The notes under the pieces were generated by a model, which did not search any database, was not told the origin of the DNA, and was given only the letters and a program-made list of their open reading frames with translations. Positions 13,078-20,743 of a stretch of DNA of 20,743 nt are shown here, piece after piece. The stretch's first letter is position 1. Every line of letters begins with the position of its first letter. The DNA is from Deltaproteobacteria bacterium UBA2385 (lineage in GTDB: Bacteria > Myxococcota_A > UBA796 > UBA2385): NCBI GenBank assembly GCA_002343455.1, contig DDSR01000279.1, forward strand, positions 1 to 20,743, given 5' to 3'. A program made the translations under genes and the position numbers.

Positions 13078-14555
13078 CGCAGCACCCGGTGGGAGCAGCC
13101 CGGCAGGTCGATCGGCCGGGCGAGGAGGACGGGCTGGCGCGCGGTGAGCGGCGGACCGGCGGCGAGGCTCTCCGTGGCATGAGCGGCGGCCCGGGCCATC
13201 TCCAGGAAGAGGTCCAGGTCGACGTTGTCGAGGGTGTCGCAGGCCTGGTGGTAGCAGGCGTCGTAGGCCAGATTGGCCTGGCCTCCGTACTCGTCGACCT
13301 CGGTGTCGAGCTTGCTGCCCTCGGCGCCGGTGAACAGGCCGCCCGCGGGAACGCCCGCCAGGATGAAGGGCCCGTAGTCGCTGCGCCCGCTGAAGGCGGT
13401 CGCCTTCCAGGGCAGGCCCTCCTGGTCGAACCAGTCGGTGAAGAGCGCTTCGAGGGCGTCGCTGCCCTCGGGCGCGGGGTAGCCGGCGAGGTCGGCGCTG
13501 TCGTCTCCGTCGTAGACGAAGCGGACCCCGTTGGGGCTGGCGACCATGTCGAAGTTGAGGTTGGCGACGTGGCGGTCGAGCTCCTCGGCCGAGAGGCCCG
13601 CGACATAGGCGGAGGAGCCGATGAGGCCGCTCTCTTCCGCGCCCCAGAGGGCGAAGCGCAGGGTGGACTCGGGCTGGAGCTGCGCCTGAACGGCCTGCAG
13701 GGCGAGCTCGACGACCAGGGCCGTGCCGCTGCCGTTGTCGTTGATGCCCGGGCCGGCCTGGACGCTGTCCAGGTGGGCGCCGACCACCACCAGCTCGTCG
13801 CTGGCCCCGGGCAGGTCGACCAGCAGGTTGTGGACGGTGATCTGCTCCAGGCGGGTGTCGACCCGGAGCTGGACCTCGACGGGCCCCAGCGCCGCCAGGG
13901 CCTCGCCCAGGGCGAAGCTCGCGCCGAGGGCGGGGATGTCCAGCTCCACCGCCGGGTCGAGCGTGCCCTCGACGGCGTCCTGCCGCCCGGGCTGGCCTTC
14001 GTTGAAGAGGATCACCGCCGCGGCGCCGGCGGCCTGGGCGTTTGCGACCTTCTCGGTGAAGGTGCAGGTCCCGCGCTGCAGCAGGGCGACGGCACCCGAC
14101 GGGAAGCCCTCGAAGTCGCTGGCCTCGCAGCCGCTGGTCGAGGCGTTCTCGGCGCCGGGGGGCAGGAGCAGGTCGACGCCCTGGAGGGTGGCTCGGACCT
14201 CGCCGGGGGGCGAGTTCTGGAAGGTCGTGATCTCGGGCTGGTCCGGTGCGCCCTCCCAGCTGAGGACGGGCTCGCTGAGCTCCTCGAAGACCCGGTGGGG
14301 GAAGGCCTGGCGCACCGGGCTGAGCCCGACGTCGAGCCAGAGCGCCTCGGCCCAGTCGAGGCCGGCCTCGTAGCCGCCACCTCCGGCGAGGCGGGTGCCC
14401 TGGTGGGCGTCGGCGTGGCCTTGCAGGGCGGCGAGGTGGGCTTCCAGGCGCGCCAGCTCCACGCGCTCGACCAGGCTGGGGCCGGAGCTGCCCCCGGAGT
14501 CGGTCGCGCCGGTCTCGAAGGGCGAGGCGGAGCAGGCGAGGAGCAGGGTGAGCAT
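13074..14555 (-). CDS. M28-family aminopeptidase lipoprotein with PA domain
   Basis: 493 residues. The lipobox LLAC places the acylated Cys at residue 8, an exceptionally short signal with no basic residue. An in-frame TGA two codons upstream of the ATG excludes an earlier start. A Ser/Gly spacer follows. A protease-associated (PA) domain spans about 120-230 (ALLQRGTCTFTEKVANAQAAGA). The M28 zinc peptidase follows: His261 in GAHLDS, Asp273 in GINDNGSG, catalytic Glu307 and ligand Glu308 in WGAEESG, Asp336 in NFDMV, and His436 in CYHQACDTLDN. All ligands of a two-zinc aminopeptidase are present. It should release N-terminal amino acids from peptides at the outer membrane or cell surface. First gene of the four-gene minus-strand operon; its stop overlaps the GH18 start (ATGA). 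Together they suggest nutrient scavenging or prey or wall degradation, by inference. Confidence 0.93.
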   Translation of the reverse strand: MLTLLLACSASPFETGATDSGGSSGPSLVERVELARLEAHLAALQGHADAHQGTRLAGGGGYEAGLDWAEALWLDVGLSPVRQAFPHRVFEELSEPVLSWEGAPDQPEITTFQNSPPGEVRATLQGVDLLLPPGAENASTSGCEASDFEGFPSGAVALLQRGTCTFTEKVANAQAAGAAAVILFNEGQPGRQDAVEGTLDPAVELDIPALGASFALGEALAALGPVEVQLRVDTRLEQITVHNLLVDLPGASDELVVVGAHLDSVQAGPGINDNGSGTALVVELALQAVQAQLQPESTLRFALWGAEESGLIGSSAYVAGLSAEELDRHVANLNFDMVASPNGVRFVYDGDDSADLAGYPAPEGSDALEALFTDWFDQEGLPWKATAFSGRSDYGPFILAGVPAGGLFTGAEGSKLDTEVDEYGGQANLAYDACYHQACDTLDNVDLDLFLEMARAAAHATESLAAGPPLTARQPVLLARPIDLPGCSHRVLR

Positions 14556-14628
14556 GGCTCAATCATGCCCCACAGGCTCGGCCCGCGCCACGCGCCGGAG
14601 TAAGCTGTCCCGCCCCCCCGGAGGCATC
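14556..14628. promoter_or_regulatory. Divergent intergenic region (M28 operon / fhs)
   Basis: 73 bp that must serve both directions. A strong ribosome site GGAGG (14620-14624) lies 4 bases before the fhs ATG, after a C-run. No equivalent is seen before the peptidase ATG. No clear promoter boxes. Confidence 0.4.
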
Positions 14629-16266
14629 ATGACCCTGCGACCCATCACCGACATCGCCGCCGAGCTCGGCATCTCGGACGAACACCTGCTCCCCTACGGC
14701 CGGGTCAAGGCCAAGATCGAGCTGGCCGCCTTGCAGACCGCTCGGCGCCGCCCCGGCCAGGGCAAGCTGATCCTGGTCAGCGCGATCACGCCGACCCCCG
14801 CGGGCGAGGGAAAGACGACCACCAGCATCGGCCTCGCCCAGGGCCTGCGCCGCCTGGGGCAGAGCGCCTGCGTGGCGCTGCGTGAGCCCAGCCTGGGACC
14901 CTGCTTCGGCGTGAAGGGCGGCGGCACCGGCGGCGGCAAGTCGGCCCTGGAGCCCTCGACCGACATCAACCTGCACTTCAACGGCGACTTCCACGCGATC
15001 ACGGCGGCCAACAACCTGCTGGCGGCGGTCATCGACAACCACATCCACCACGGCAACAGCCCCCAGATCGACCCGCGGCGGGTGGTCTGGCGCCGGGTGC
15101 TGGACGTCAACGATCGGTCCCTGCGGGACTGCGTCATCGGCCTGGGCGGGCAGGCCAATGGCCACCCGCGGCAGGCGGGCTTCGACATCACGGCCGCCAG
15201 CGAGATCATGGCGATGCTCTGCCTTGCCAGCGGGCCCGAGGACCTGCGCGCGCGGCTGGACCGGACCCTGGTGGGCTTCGGCGACAAGAAGGCCGTGCGG
15301 GCCGGCGAGCTGAACGTCACCGGCGCCCTGATGGCCCTGCTCAAGGACGCGATGCTGCCCAACCTGGTGCAGACGGTGGACGGGACCCCGGCGATCGTCC
15401 ACGGCGGGCCCTTCGCCAACATCGCGCATGGCTGCAACAGCGTCCTGGCGACGAAGATGGCCCTGCACCACGCCGACTGGGCCATCACCGAGGGGGGCTT
15501 CGGCTTCGACCTCGGCGCCGAGAAGTTCCTGGACATCAAGTGTGTGCAGGCCGGCTTGCGCCCCTCCCTGGTCGTGCTGGTGGCCACGATTCGCGCGCTC
15601 AAGATGCACGGCGGGGTGGCCCTGAACGAGCTGGGCAAGGCCGACGCCCAGGCCGTGGCCCGCGGGATGTGCAACCTGGAGAAGCACATCGACAGCGTGC
15701 AGCAGTTCGGGCTGAGGGCGGTGGTCGCCCTCAACCGCTTCCACCTCGACACCGACGAGGAGATCGCCGTGGTGGCCGAGCGCTGCCGGGCGATGGGGGC
15801 CTCCTTCGCCGAGAGCCGCCACTTCGCCGAGGGTGGCGCGGGCGCCGAGGACCTCGCCCGCGCGGTCATGGAGCTGGCTGATCCGGATCCCGGCCCGGTG
15901 CGCCCGATGTACGCCCTCACCGACAGCGTGCCGGACAAGATCAACGCCGTGGCTCGGCGCATCTACGGGGCCGACGGGGTCGACTTCACCCGCGAGGCCG
16001 AGAAGGGCATCGAGCGGGCCCTGCGCCTGGGCTGCGGCGAGCTGCCCATCTGCATGGCCAAGACGCAGAACAGCCTCTCCGACGACCCGACCCTGCGCGG
16101 CCGACCGAGCGGCTTCCGCATCACGGTGCGCGACGTCGTCGTCAACTCCGGGGCGGGCTTCCTGGTGGTGCTGACGGGCGAGATGATGCGCATGCCCGGC
16201 CTGCCCAAGGTGCCGCAGGGCGAGCGGGTCGACCTCGTGGACGGTCAGATCGTCGGGGTCGGCTGA
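14629..16266 (+). CDS. fhs: Formate-tetrahydrofolate ligase
   Basis: 545 residues, typical length for bacterial Fhs. The P-loop TPTPAGEGKTTT (54-65), REPSLGPCFGVKGGG (85-99), DINLHFNGDFHAI (112-124), NNLLAAVIDNH (128-138), TITEGGFGFDLGAEKF-type block (seen as AITEGGFGFDLGAEKF), and the C-terminal CMAKTQNSLSDDP and MMRMPGLPKVP segments are all present. The enzyme makes 10-formyl-THF from formate, THF and ATP in the cytoplasm, feeding purines, serine and the methyl branch of C1 pathways. Between the glycine loop and DINLHF the usual Tyr-x-Gln-Val-x-Pro-Met-Glu is replaced by KSALEPST (104-111), which belongs near the active site and may mark a divergent subtype. A TonB-dependent receptor gene follows one base after the stop. 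The formate dehydrogenase genes beyond it provide a matching formate theme. Confidence 0.96.
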   Translation: MTLRPITDIAAELGISDEHLLPYGRVKAKIELAALQTARRRPGQGKLILVSAITPTPAGEGKTTTSIGLAQGLRRLGQSACVALREPSLGPCFGVKGGGTGGGKSALEPSTDINLHFNGDFHAITAANNLLAAVIDNHIHHGNSPQIDPRRVVWRRVLDVNDRSLRDCVIGLGGQANGHPRQAGFDITAASEIMAMLCLASGPEDLRARLDRTLVGFGDKKAVRAGELNVTGALMALLKDAMLPNLVQTVDGTPAIVHGGPFANIAHGCNSVLATKMALHHADWAITEGGFGFDLGAEKFLDIKCVQAGLRPSLVVLVATIRALKMHGGVALNELGKADAQAVARGMCNLEKHIDSVQQFGLRAVVALNRFHLDTDEEIAVVAERCRAMGASFAESRHFAEGGAGAEDLARAVMELADPDPGPVRPMYALTDSVPDKINAVARRIYGADGVDFTREAEKGIERALRLGCGELPICMAKTQNSLSDDPTLRGRPSGFRITVRDVVVNSGAGFLVVLTGEMMRMPGLPKVPQGERVDLVDGQIVGVG

Positions 16267-16267
16267 G

Positions 16268-18361
16268 ATGAGCCTGCTGGCCGGCCTGGTGGCCGTGGGG
16301 GTGGCGCAGGCTGCCCCCAAGGACCCCTTTGCCGAGCCCGACGAGAGCGAGCTGTTTCGGGCGGAGCTGGAGCTGGTGACCGTCGCCAGCCGCTTCGCCC
16401 AGACGGTGCGGCAGGCGCCCAGCATCGTCCGCGTGGTCAGCGCCGGCGACATCCGGCGCTCGGGGCATCGCACGCTCTCCGACGTGCTGCGCTCGATCCC
16501 CGGGGTCTACATCTCGGTCGCCAAGGAGTCGCGGGACCTGGCCTGGTTCCGCGGCGTCACCAGCTCGGACAACAACAAGTTCCTGCTGATGATCGACGGG
16601 GTGCCCTGGTACGACGGCATCTACACCCACGCCTGGCTGGACGAGTACATCGCCCTGGACCATGTGCGGCAGGTCGAGGTGATCAAGGGACCGGGCTCCG
16701 CCTTGTACGGCACGAACGCCTTCACCGGCGTCGTCAACATCGTCACCCTGGACGGGCGCAGCTTGGACGGAGGACGGATCCGGGCCCTGGTGGGCAGCGA
16801 CGGGCGGGTGGGGGCCTCGGCGGTGCAGGGGGAGCGGGTCCTGGTGCGCGGGCACGAGGTCGATGTGCGGGCCTATGCGCGGGCCTTGACCTCGGACGGC
16901 GACGGTCTGGACACGGTGCCCCGCGGGCGAAGCAACATCAACGGCCTGGACCCGCGTCGCTCCCTGAACGCCGGGGTCAAGCTGGCGGTGGACGGACTGA
17001 ACCTGTCGGTCGACGTGGTCGACTACCGACACACCTACTTCGTCAACGAGCAGGACGACGCGCTCGACGTCCTCCTCAGCGATCCGGACGACTTCGCCCT
17101 TCGTTACCGCAACAGCTACCTCTCCCTCTCCTACGAGGTCGACCTGGGCGATCTGGGCACGGTGGAGCCCTATCTGTACTCGCAGCGTCACGACAACCCC
17201 GGCTCCTACGCCTGGTTCGAGGACCTCGCTGTGGACGGATCGAGCGCCGAGTGGCAGACCACCTTGGTGGAGACCGAGAAGGACAGCGCCCGCCACGGCG
17301 TGGGGCTGGTGGGGACGCTGATCCCGGCGACCAACCACGCCACGGTGGCCGGCGTGGGCGTGGAAGGCACCCACATCCTGCACCTGGAGGACATCCAGTA
17401 CGACGACCTCAGCCACGACCCGGTCTCGCCCTCGAGCTTCCAGGCCCCCCCGGGCTGGATCACCGACGCCTTCGTCTTCGCCCAGCACTCCTGGGCGGCC
17501 GCCTGGTGGATGGAGCTGACCGGCGGCGCCCGGCTGGACTACCACAGCTACTTCGGCCCCTTCGTCAGCCCCCGGCTGGGCGGGCTGCTGATGCCTGGCG
17601 ATCTGCTGCTGGTCAAGCTGCTGTACGGTCGCGCCTTCCGCGCTCCGAACGCCCGCGAGCTGCTGGTCGACGTGGGGACGGACAGCGAGGGCGCCAATCT
17701 GTTCACCAATGGGAATCCCGGCCTGGACCCAGAGATCATCGATACGCTGGAGCTGGAGCTGACCTTCTCTCCCGACCCGGACCTGGACCTGCGGGTGGGC
17801 GGCTTCGCCTCGGGCATCGAGCAGGAGATCGTCAAGGTCAGCGGGGACAACGAGGCTCTGGGCGACGAGTTCTACGCCAACCAGGGCAGCACCCTGGCGG
17901 TGGGCGCCGAGCTGGAGCTGAACCTGGAGCGGGGGCCGGCCAGCCTGGATCTGAGCTACTCGTGGACCCGGGCGATCGACCGGCTGACGGGCTTCCAGGT
18001 CTACGAGTTTCCGCCCCATATGGCGGCCTCCCGCCTTGGGGTGCGCCCGGTCGAGCCGGTGATCTTCACGGTCATGGCCGAGGTGGTCGGCCCGCGCCCG
18101 CGCATCGAGTGGGCGCCGGACAGCGGCCTGGGCGACGGCGCGCCCTATGCCCTGCTGCACGGGGGGCTGGTCGTGGACGGCCTCACCCGCGGGCGCACCA
18201 GCGTCGATCTCTCTGTACACAACCTGCTGGACACCCGCTACGCCACCCTGGTCCCCCGCGAGGACGCCAACGCCGTCAACGACGATGGGACCGCCCGCTA
18301 CCCCGAAGACCTGGAGGGGCAGGGCCGGACGGTGATGGTGCAGGTCGAGGTCAAGCTGTAG
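16268..18361 (+). CDS. TonB-dependent outer-membrane receptor
   Basis: 697 residues. A short signal (MSLLAGLVAVGVAQA, cleavage about 15-16) lacks basic residues. A TonB-box-like ELVTVAS (35-41) precedes the plug domain: APSIVRVVSAGDIRRSGHRTLSDVL (50-74), SIPGVYIS, WFRGV, MIDGVPWYDG, VRQVEVIKGPGSALYGTNAFTGVVNIVT (133-160). A beta-barrel of about 530 residues follows, with the usual RAFRAPNARELL block and a late HNLLDTRYATLV. It takes up a bound ligand (siderophore, cobalamin, sugar or metal complex) across the outer membrane using TonB energy; the ligand cannot be told, though the plug resembles the iron/cobalamin group. The last residue is Leu rather than the usual Phe, Trp or Tyr. It begins one base after fhs (TGA-G-ATG), so the two should be co-transcribed, and overlaps the convergent fdsD end by 11 bp. 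Confidence 0.93.
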   Translation: MSLLAGLVAVGVAQAAPKDPFAEPDESELFRAELELVTVASRFAQTVRQAPSIVRVVSAGDIRRSGHRTLSDVLRSIPGVYISVAKESRDLAWFRGVTSSDNNKFLLMIDGVPWYDGIYTHAWLDEYIALDHVRQVEVIKGPGSALYGTNAFTGVVNIVTLDGRSLDGGRIRALVGSDGRVGASAVQGERVLVRGHEVDVRAYARALTSDGDGLDTVPRGRSNINGLDPRRSLNAGVKLAVDGLNLSVDVVDYRHTYFVNEQDDALDVLLSDPDDFALRYRNSYLSLSYEVDLGDLGTVEPYLYSQRHDNPGSYAWFEDLAVDGSSAEWQTTLVETEKDSARHGVGLVGTLIPATNHATVAGVGVEGTHILHLEDIQYDDLSHDPVSPSSFQAPPGWITDAFVFAQHSWAAAWWMELTGGARLDYHSYFGPFVSPRLGGLLMPGDLLLVKLLYGRAFRAPNARELLVDVGTDSEGANLFTNGNPGLDPEIIDTLELELTFSPDPDLDLRVGGFASGIEQEIVKVSGDNEALGDEFYANQGSTLAVGAELELNLERGPASLDLSYSWTRAIDRLTGFQVYEFPPHMAASRLGVRPVEPVIFTVMAEVVGPRPRIEWAPDSGLGDGAPYALLHGGLVVDGLTRGRTSVDLSVHNLLDTRYATLVPREDANAVNDDGTARYPEDLEGQGRTVMVQVEVKL

Positions 18362-18611
18362 CGGGCGCAGGGTTGCGCGGCGTCGTGCTGAGCAGCTGCT
18401 CGCGGTGGTCCTGGAGGGCCTGGAGGGCCAGCGGCGAGAGGCCGGGGCCGCCGGTCTCGTCGAGCCAGGCGAAGATCGCCCGTCGCATCCGGGGGTCCCA
18501 GAAGCGACGGAGGTGACTGGCCACGGCCGCCGAGGCGCTGGCCGGATCGGGGTCGGTGGCGAAGAAGGCGGCGATCTGGTTGGCCATGCGGGCCAGCTTG
18601 TCGGCGTCCAT
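18351..18611 (-). CDS. fdsD: Formate dehydrogenase delta subunit (FdsD)
   Basis: 86 residues. KLARMANQIAAFFA near the N-terminus, a central HLRRFWDPRMRRAI and the Leu-rich helix LSPLALQAL match the small FdsD family. In known Fds operons it is the last gene and is needed for active, molybdenum-containing enzyme, although it is not part of the core electron pathway. The ATG shares one base with the fdsA stop (TGATG). The tail (TPRNPAPATA) extends past the usual end, and its last 11 bp overlap the convergent TonB-receptor gene. No fdsC is placed between fdsA and fdsD, unlike the classical fdsGBACD order. Confidence 0.9.
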   Translation of the reverse strand: MDADKLARMANQIAAFFATDPDPASASAAVASHLRRFWDPRMRRAIFAWLDETGGPGLSPLALQALQDHREQLLSTTPRNPAPATA

Positions 18612-20743
18612 CACTTCGCTCCGAGCGGCTGGACGCCGGCCGAGACCTGGACCGCCGTCACCTTGTACTCCGGGCAGTTGGTCGCCCAGTCGGAGTAGTC
18701 GGTGGTGATGATGTTGGCGCCGCTCTCGGGGTGGTGGAAGGTCGTGTAGACGATGCCAGGCTGGACTCGCTCGGTCAGGTGCGCCCGCAGGCGGGTCTCG
18801 CCCTTGCGGCTGCGGACGATGACGGCCTGGCCCTCGAGCACGCCGCGCTGCTCGGCGTCGTGGGGGTGGATCTCCAGCCGGTCCTCGCCGTGCCAGCGCT
18901 GGTTCTCTGTTCGCCGGGTCTGGGCCCCGACATTGTACTGGGTCAGGGTGCGACCGGTGGTCAGCAGGAGCGGGAAGCGGCTGCTGGTGCGCTCCTCGGT
19001 CGGGACGTACTCGGTGGTCACGAACAGACCCTTGCCCCGGACGAAGTCCTGGATGTGCATGGTCGGCGTGCCCTCCGGCGCGTCCTCGTTGCAGGGCCAC
19101 TGCACCGAGTGCAGGCGGTCGAGCTTGTCGTAGCTCATGCCTTGAAAGGTCGGCATCAGGCGGGCGATCTCGTCCATGATCTGCGAGGGGTGTTCGTAGG
19201 CCCAGTCCAGGCCGAGCGCCCGGGCCAGGCCCAGCGTGACCTCCCAGTCGGCGAGGCCGGTCATGGGCGGCATCACCTTGCGGACGCGGTTGATGCGCCG
19301 CTCGGCGTTGGTGAACGTGCCGTCCTTCTCCAGGAACGACGCGCCCGGCAGGAACACATGGGCATACTGCGCCGTTTCGTTCAGGAAAAGGTCCTGCACC
19401 ACCACGCACTCCATCGCCCGCAGCGCCGCGGTCACGTGCTGCGTGTTTGGGTCCGACTGCGCGATGTCCTCGCCCTGGACGTAGATGGCCTTGAACGAGC
19501 CGTGCAAGGCGGCGTCGAACATGTTGGGGATGCGCAGGCCGGGCTCGGGATCGAGGGAGACCTTCCACTCCCGCTCGAAGCTGGCGCGGACGGAGGCGTC
19601 CGAGATGTGCCGGTAGCCGGGCAGCTCGTGGGGGAAGGAGCCCATATCGCATGAGCCCTGGACGTTGTTCTGTCCACGCAGCGGGTTGACGCCGACTCCC
19701 TTGCGGCCCAGGTTGCCGGTGGCCATCGCGAGGTTGGCGATGGCGATGACCATGGTGCTGCCCTGGCTGTGCTCGGTGACCCCCAGGCCGTAGTAGATGG
19801 CCCCGTTGCGGGCGCTTGCGTACAGTCGGGCGGCGGCCCGCACCTCGGCGGCGGGGACGCCTGTCACCTCCTCCATGGCTTCGGGCGAGTTCTTCGGCTG
19901 GGCGGCGAAGGCCCGCCAGCGCTCGAAGGCGGGGGCCTCGCAGCGCTCGGCGACGAAGGCCTCGTCCACCAGGCCCTCGGTGACGATGACGTGGGCCAGG
20001 GCGTTGGCCAGGGCGACGTTGGTTCCCGGCCGGAGGGCGAGGTGGTGGGCGGCCGCGGCGTGGGGCCGGTTGACCAGCTCGGTGGCCCGCGGGTCGACGA
20101 CGATGAGCTGGGCTCCCTGCCGCAGGCGGTGCAGCAGCCGGCTGGCGAAGACGGGGTGGGCCTCGACCGGGTTGGCCCCGATGACCATGACCACGTCGGC
20201 GTGCTCGACCGACTCGAAGTCCTGGGTGCCGGCGGACTCGCCCAGCGTGGTCTTGAGGCCGTAGCCGGTCGGCGAGTGGCAGACGCGGGCGCAGGTGTCG
20301 ACGTTGTTCACGCCGAAGCCGGCGCGGATGATCTTCTGGACGAGATAGGCTTCCTCGTTGGTGCAGCGCGACGAGGTGATGCCGCCGACGGCGGTGCGGC
20401 CGTACGTGTCCTGGATGCGGCGGAACTCGGAGGCGACGCGATCGATCGCCTCTTCCCACGACACTTCCTTCCAGGGATCGGTGATCTTGTCGCGCACCAT
20501 CGGCTTCAGGATGCGGTCCTGATGCGTGGCGTAGCCGTAAGCGAAGCGGCCCTTGACGCAGGAGTGGCCCTCGTTCGCCTTGCCGTCCTTCCAGGGCACC
20601 ATGCGCACGACTTCCTCACCGCGCATCTCGGCCTTGAAGGCGCAGCCGACGCCGCAGTAGGCGCAGGTCGTGATCTCGGAATGCTCGGGCTGGCCGATCT
20701 CGATGACGGCCTTCTCCGTCAGCGTCGCCGTCGGGCAGGCCTG
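18611..20743 (-). CDS. fdsA: Formate dehydrogenase alpha subunit, 5' end outside window
   Basis: 710 residues are visible; the frame runs off the right edge. Visible residue 3 is the Cys of ACPTATL, the end of an N-terminal ferredoxin-like [4Fe-4S] region. Cys27, Cys30, Cys34 (CAYCGVGC) and Cys62 (GHSCVKGR) bind the cluster next to the molybdopterin site. The Mo ligand is Cys155 in ARVCHSPTGYG, so this is a Cys rather than a selenocysteine enzyme. SSRCTNEEAYLVQK, IGANPVEAHPVF, NNVQGSCDMG and the C-terminal TTGRTLTQYNVG with a dinucleotide-binding barrel follow. Together with fdsD it indicates the soluble NAD-linked Fds type, which oxidises formate to CO2 or, in reverse, reduces CO2. fdsB and fdsG would be expected beyond the edge. 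The first third uses GAA, CAT, GAT and GGT codons more than its neighbours do. Confidence 0.95.
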   Translation of the reverse strand, partial: QACPTATLTEKAVIEIGQPEHSEITTCAYCGVGCAFKAEMRGEEVVRMVPWKDGKANEGHSCVKGRFAYGYATHQDRILKPMVRDKITDPWKEVSWEEAIDRVASEFRRIQDTYGRTAVGGITSSRCTNEEAYLVQKIIRAGFGVNNVDTCARVCHSPTGYGLKTTLGESAGTQDFESVEHADVVMVIGANPVEAHPVFASRLLHRLRQGAQLIVVDPRATELVNRPHAAAAHHLALRPGTNVALANALAHVIVTEGLVDEAFVAERCEAPAFERWRAFAAQPKNSPEAMEEVTGVPAAEVRAAARLYASARNGAIYYGLGVTEHSQGSTMVIAIANLAMATGNLGRKGVGVNPLRGQNNVQGSCDMGSFPHELPGYRHISDASVRASFEREWKVSLDPEPGLRIPNMFDAALHGSFKAIYVQGEDIAQSDPNTQHVTAALRAMECVVVQDLFLNETAQYAHVFLPGASFLEKDGTFTNAERRINRVRKVMPPMTGLADWEVTLGLARALGLDWAYEHPSQIMDEIARLMPTFQGMSYDKLDRLHSVQWPCNEDAPEGTPTMHIQDFVRGKGLFVTTEYVPTEERTSSRFPLLLTTGRTLTQYNVGAQTRRTENQRWHGEDRLEIHPHDAEQRGVLEGQAVIVRSRKGETRLRAHLTERVQPGIVYTTFHHPESGANIITTDYSDWATNCPEYKVTAVQVSAGVQPLGAK

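Noticed and set aside
1..20743. tRNA, rRNA, CRISPR arrays, insertion sequences, prophage genes
   Set aside because: Looked for and not found: no repeat-spacer pattern, no transposase or integrase motifs, and nearly all sequence is accounted for by the listed genes.

Overview
This is a densely packed, very GC-rich stretch (about 70% by eye) of a bacterial chromosome. Fourteen protein-coding genes can be supported, and no rRNA, tRNA, CRISPR array, phage or transposon is visible. The organism is probably a member of the Myxococcota or a related former deltaproteobacterial lineage. The reasons are the GC content, GC-ending codons, many exported and multiheme proteins, ATGA-coupled operons, and a glycoside hydrolase ending in a MYXO-CTERM-like sorting tail (Gly/Cys motif, hydrophobic span, Arg cluster). 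This assignment is inferred from gene content and style, not from a marker gene.

Layout from left to right. The 3' end of a proline-rich DOMON-domain gene (+) meets an N-formylglutamate amidohydrolase-family gene (-). A ketosynthase III gene (+) is divergent from the latter. The ketosynthase runs tail to tail into a minus-strand unit whose transcription order is recD2 helicase, pentaheme cytochrome c, then a secreted SH3-like protein. An AAA-like ATPase gene (+) is divergent from recD2 and converges on RNase G (-). Upstream of RNase G on the minus strand is a tightly coupled operon in the order M28 aminopeptidase lipoprotein, GH18 glycosidase with sorting tail, short-chain dehydrogenase, PPP-type phosphoesterase. 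Divergent from it is fhs (formate-tetrahydrofolate ligase) (+), followed after one base by a TonB-dependent receptor. These converge on fdsD and fdsA of an NAD-linked type formate dehydrogenase (-), cut by the right edge.

Functional themes: C1/formate metabolism on the right (fhs and fdsAD); envelope or extracellular degradation in the middle (lipoprotein peptidase and GH18); nucleic-acid enzymes (RecD2, RNase G); and a periplasmic multiheme cytochrome.

The most unusual signal is a short palindrome, CTAGC-N3-GCTAG. CTAG is very rare here: I count ten occurrences in 20.7 kb. Eight lie in four perfect copies of this 13-bp palindrome, and the other two lie in copies matching the commonest version at 11 of 13 positions. 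Copies sit at gene ends and, in different reading frames, inside the cytochrome gene. This looks like a species-specific interspersed palindromic element or binding site.
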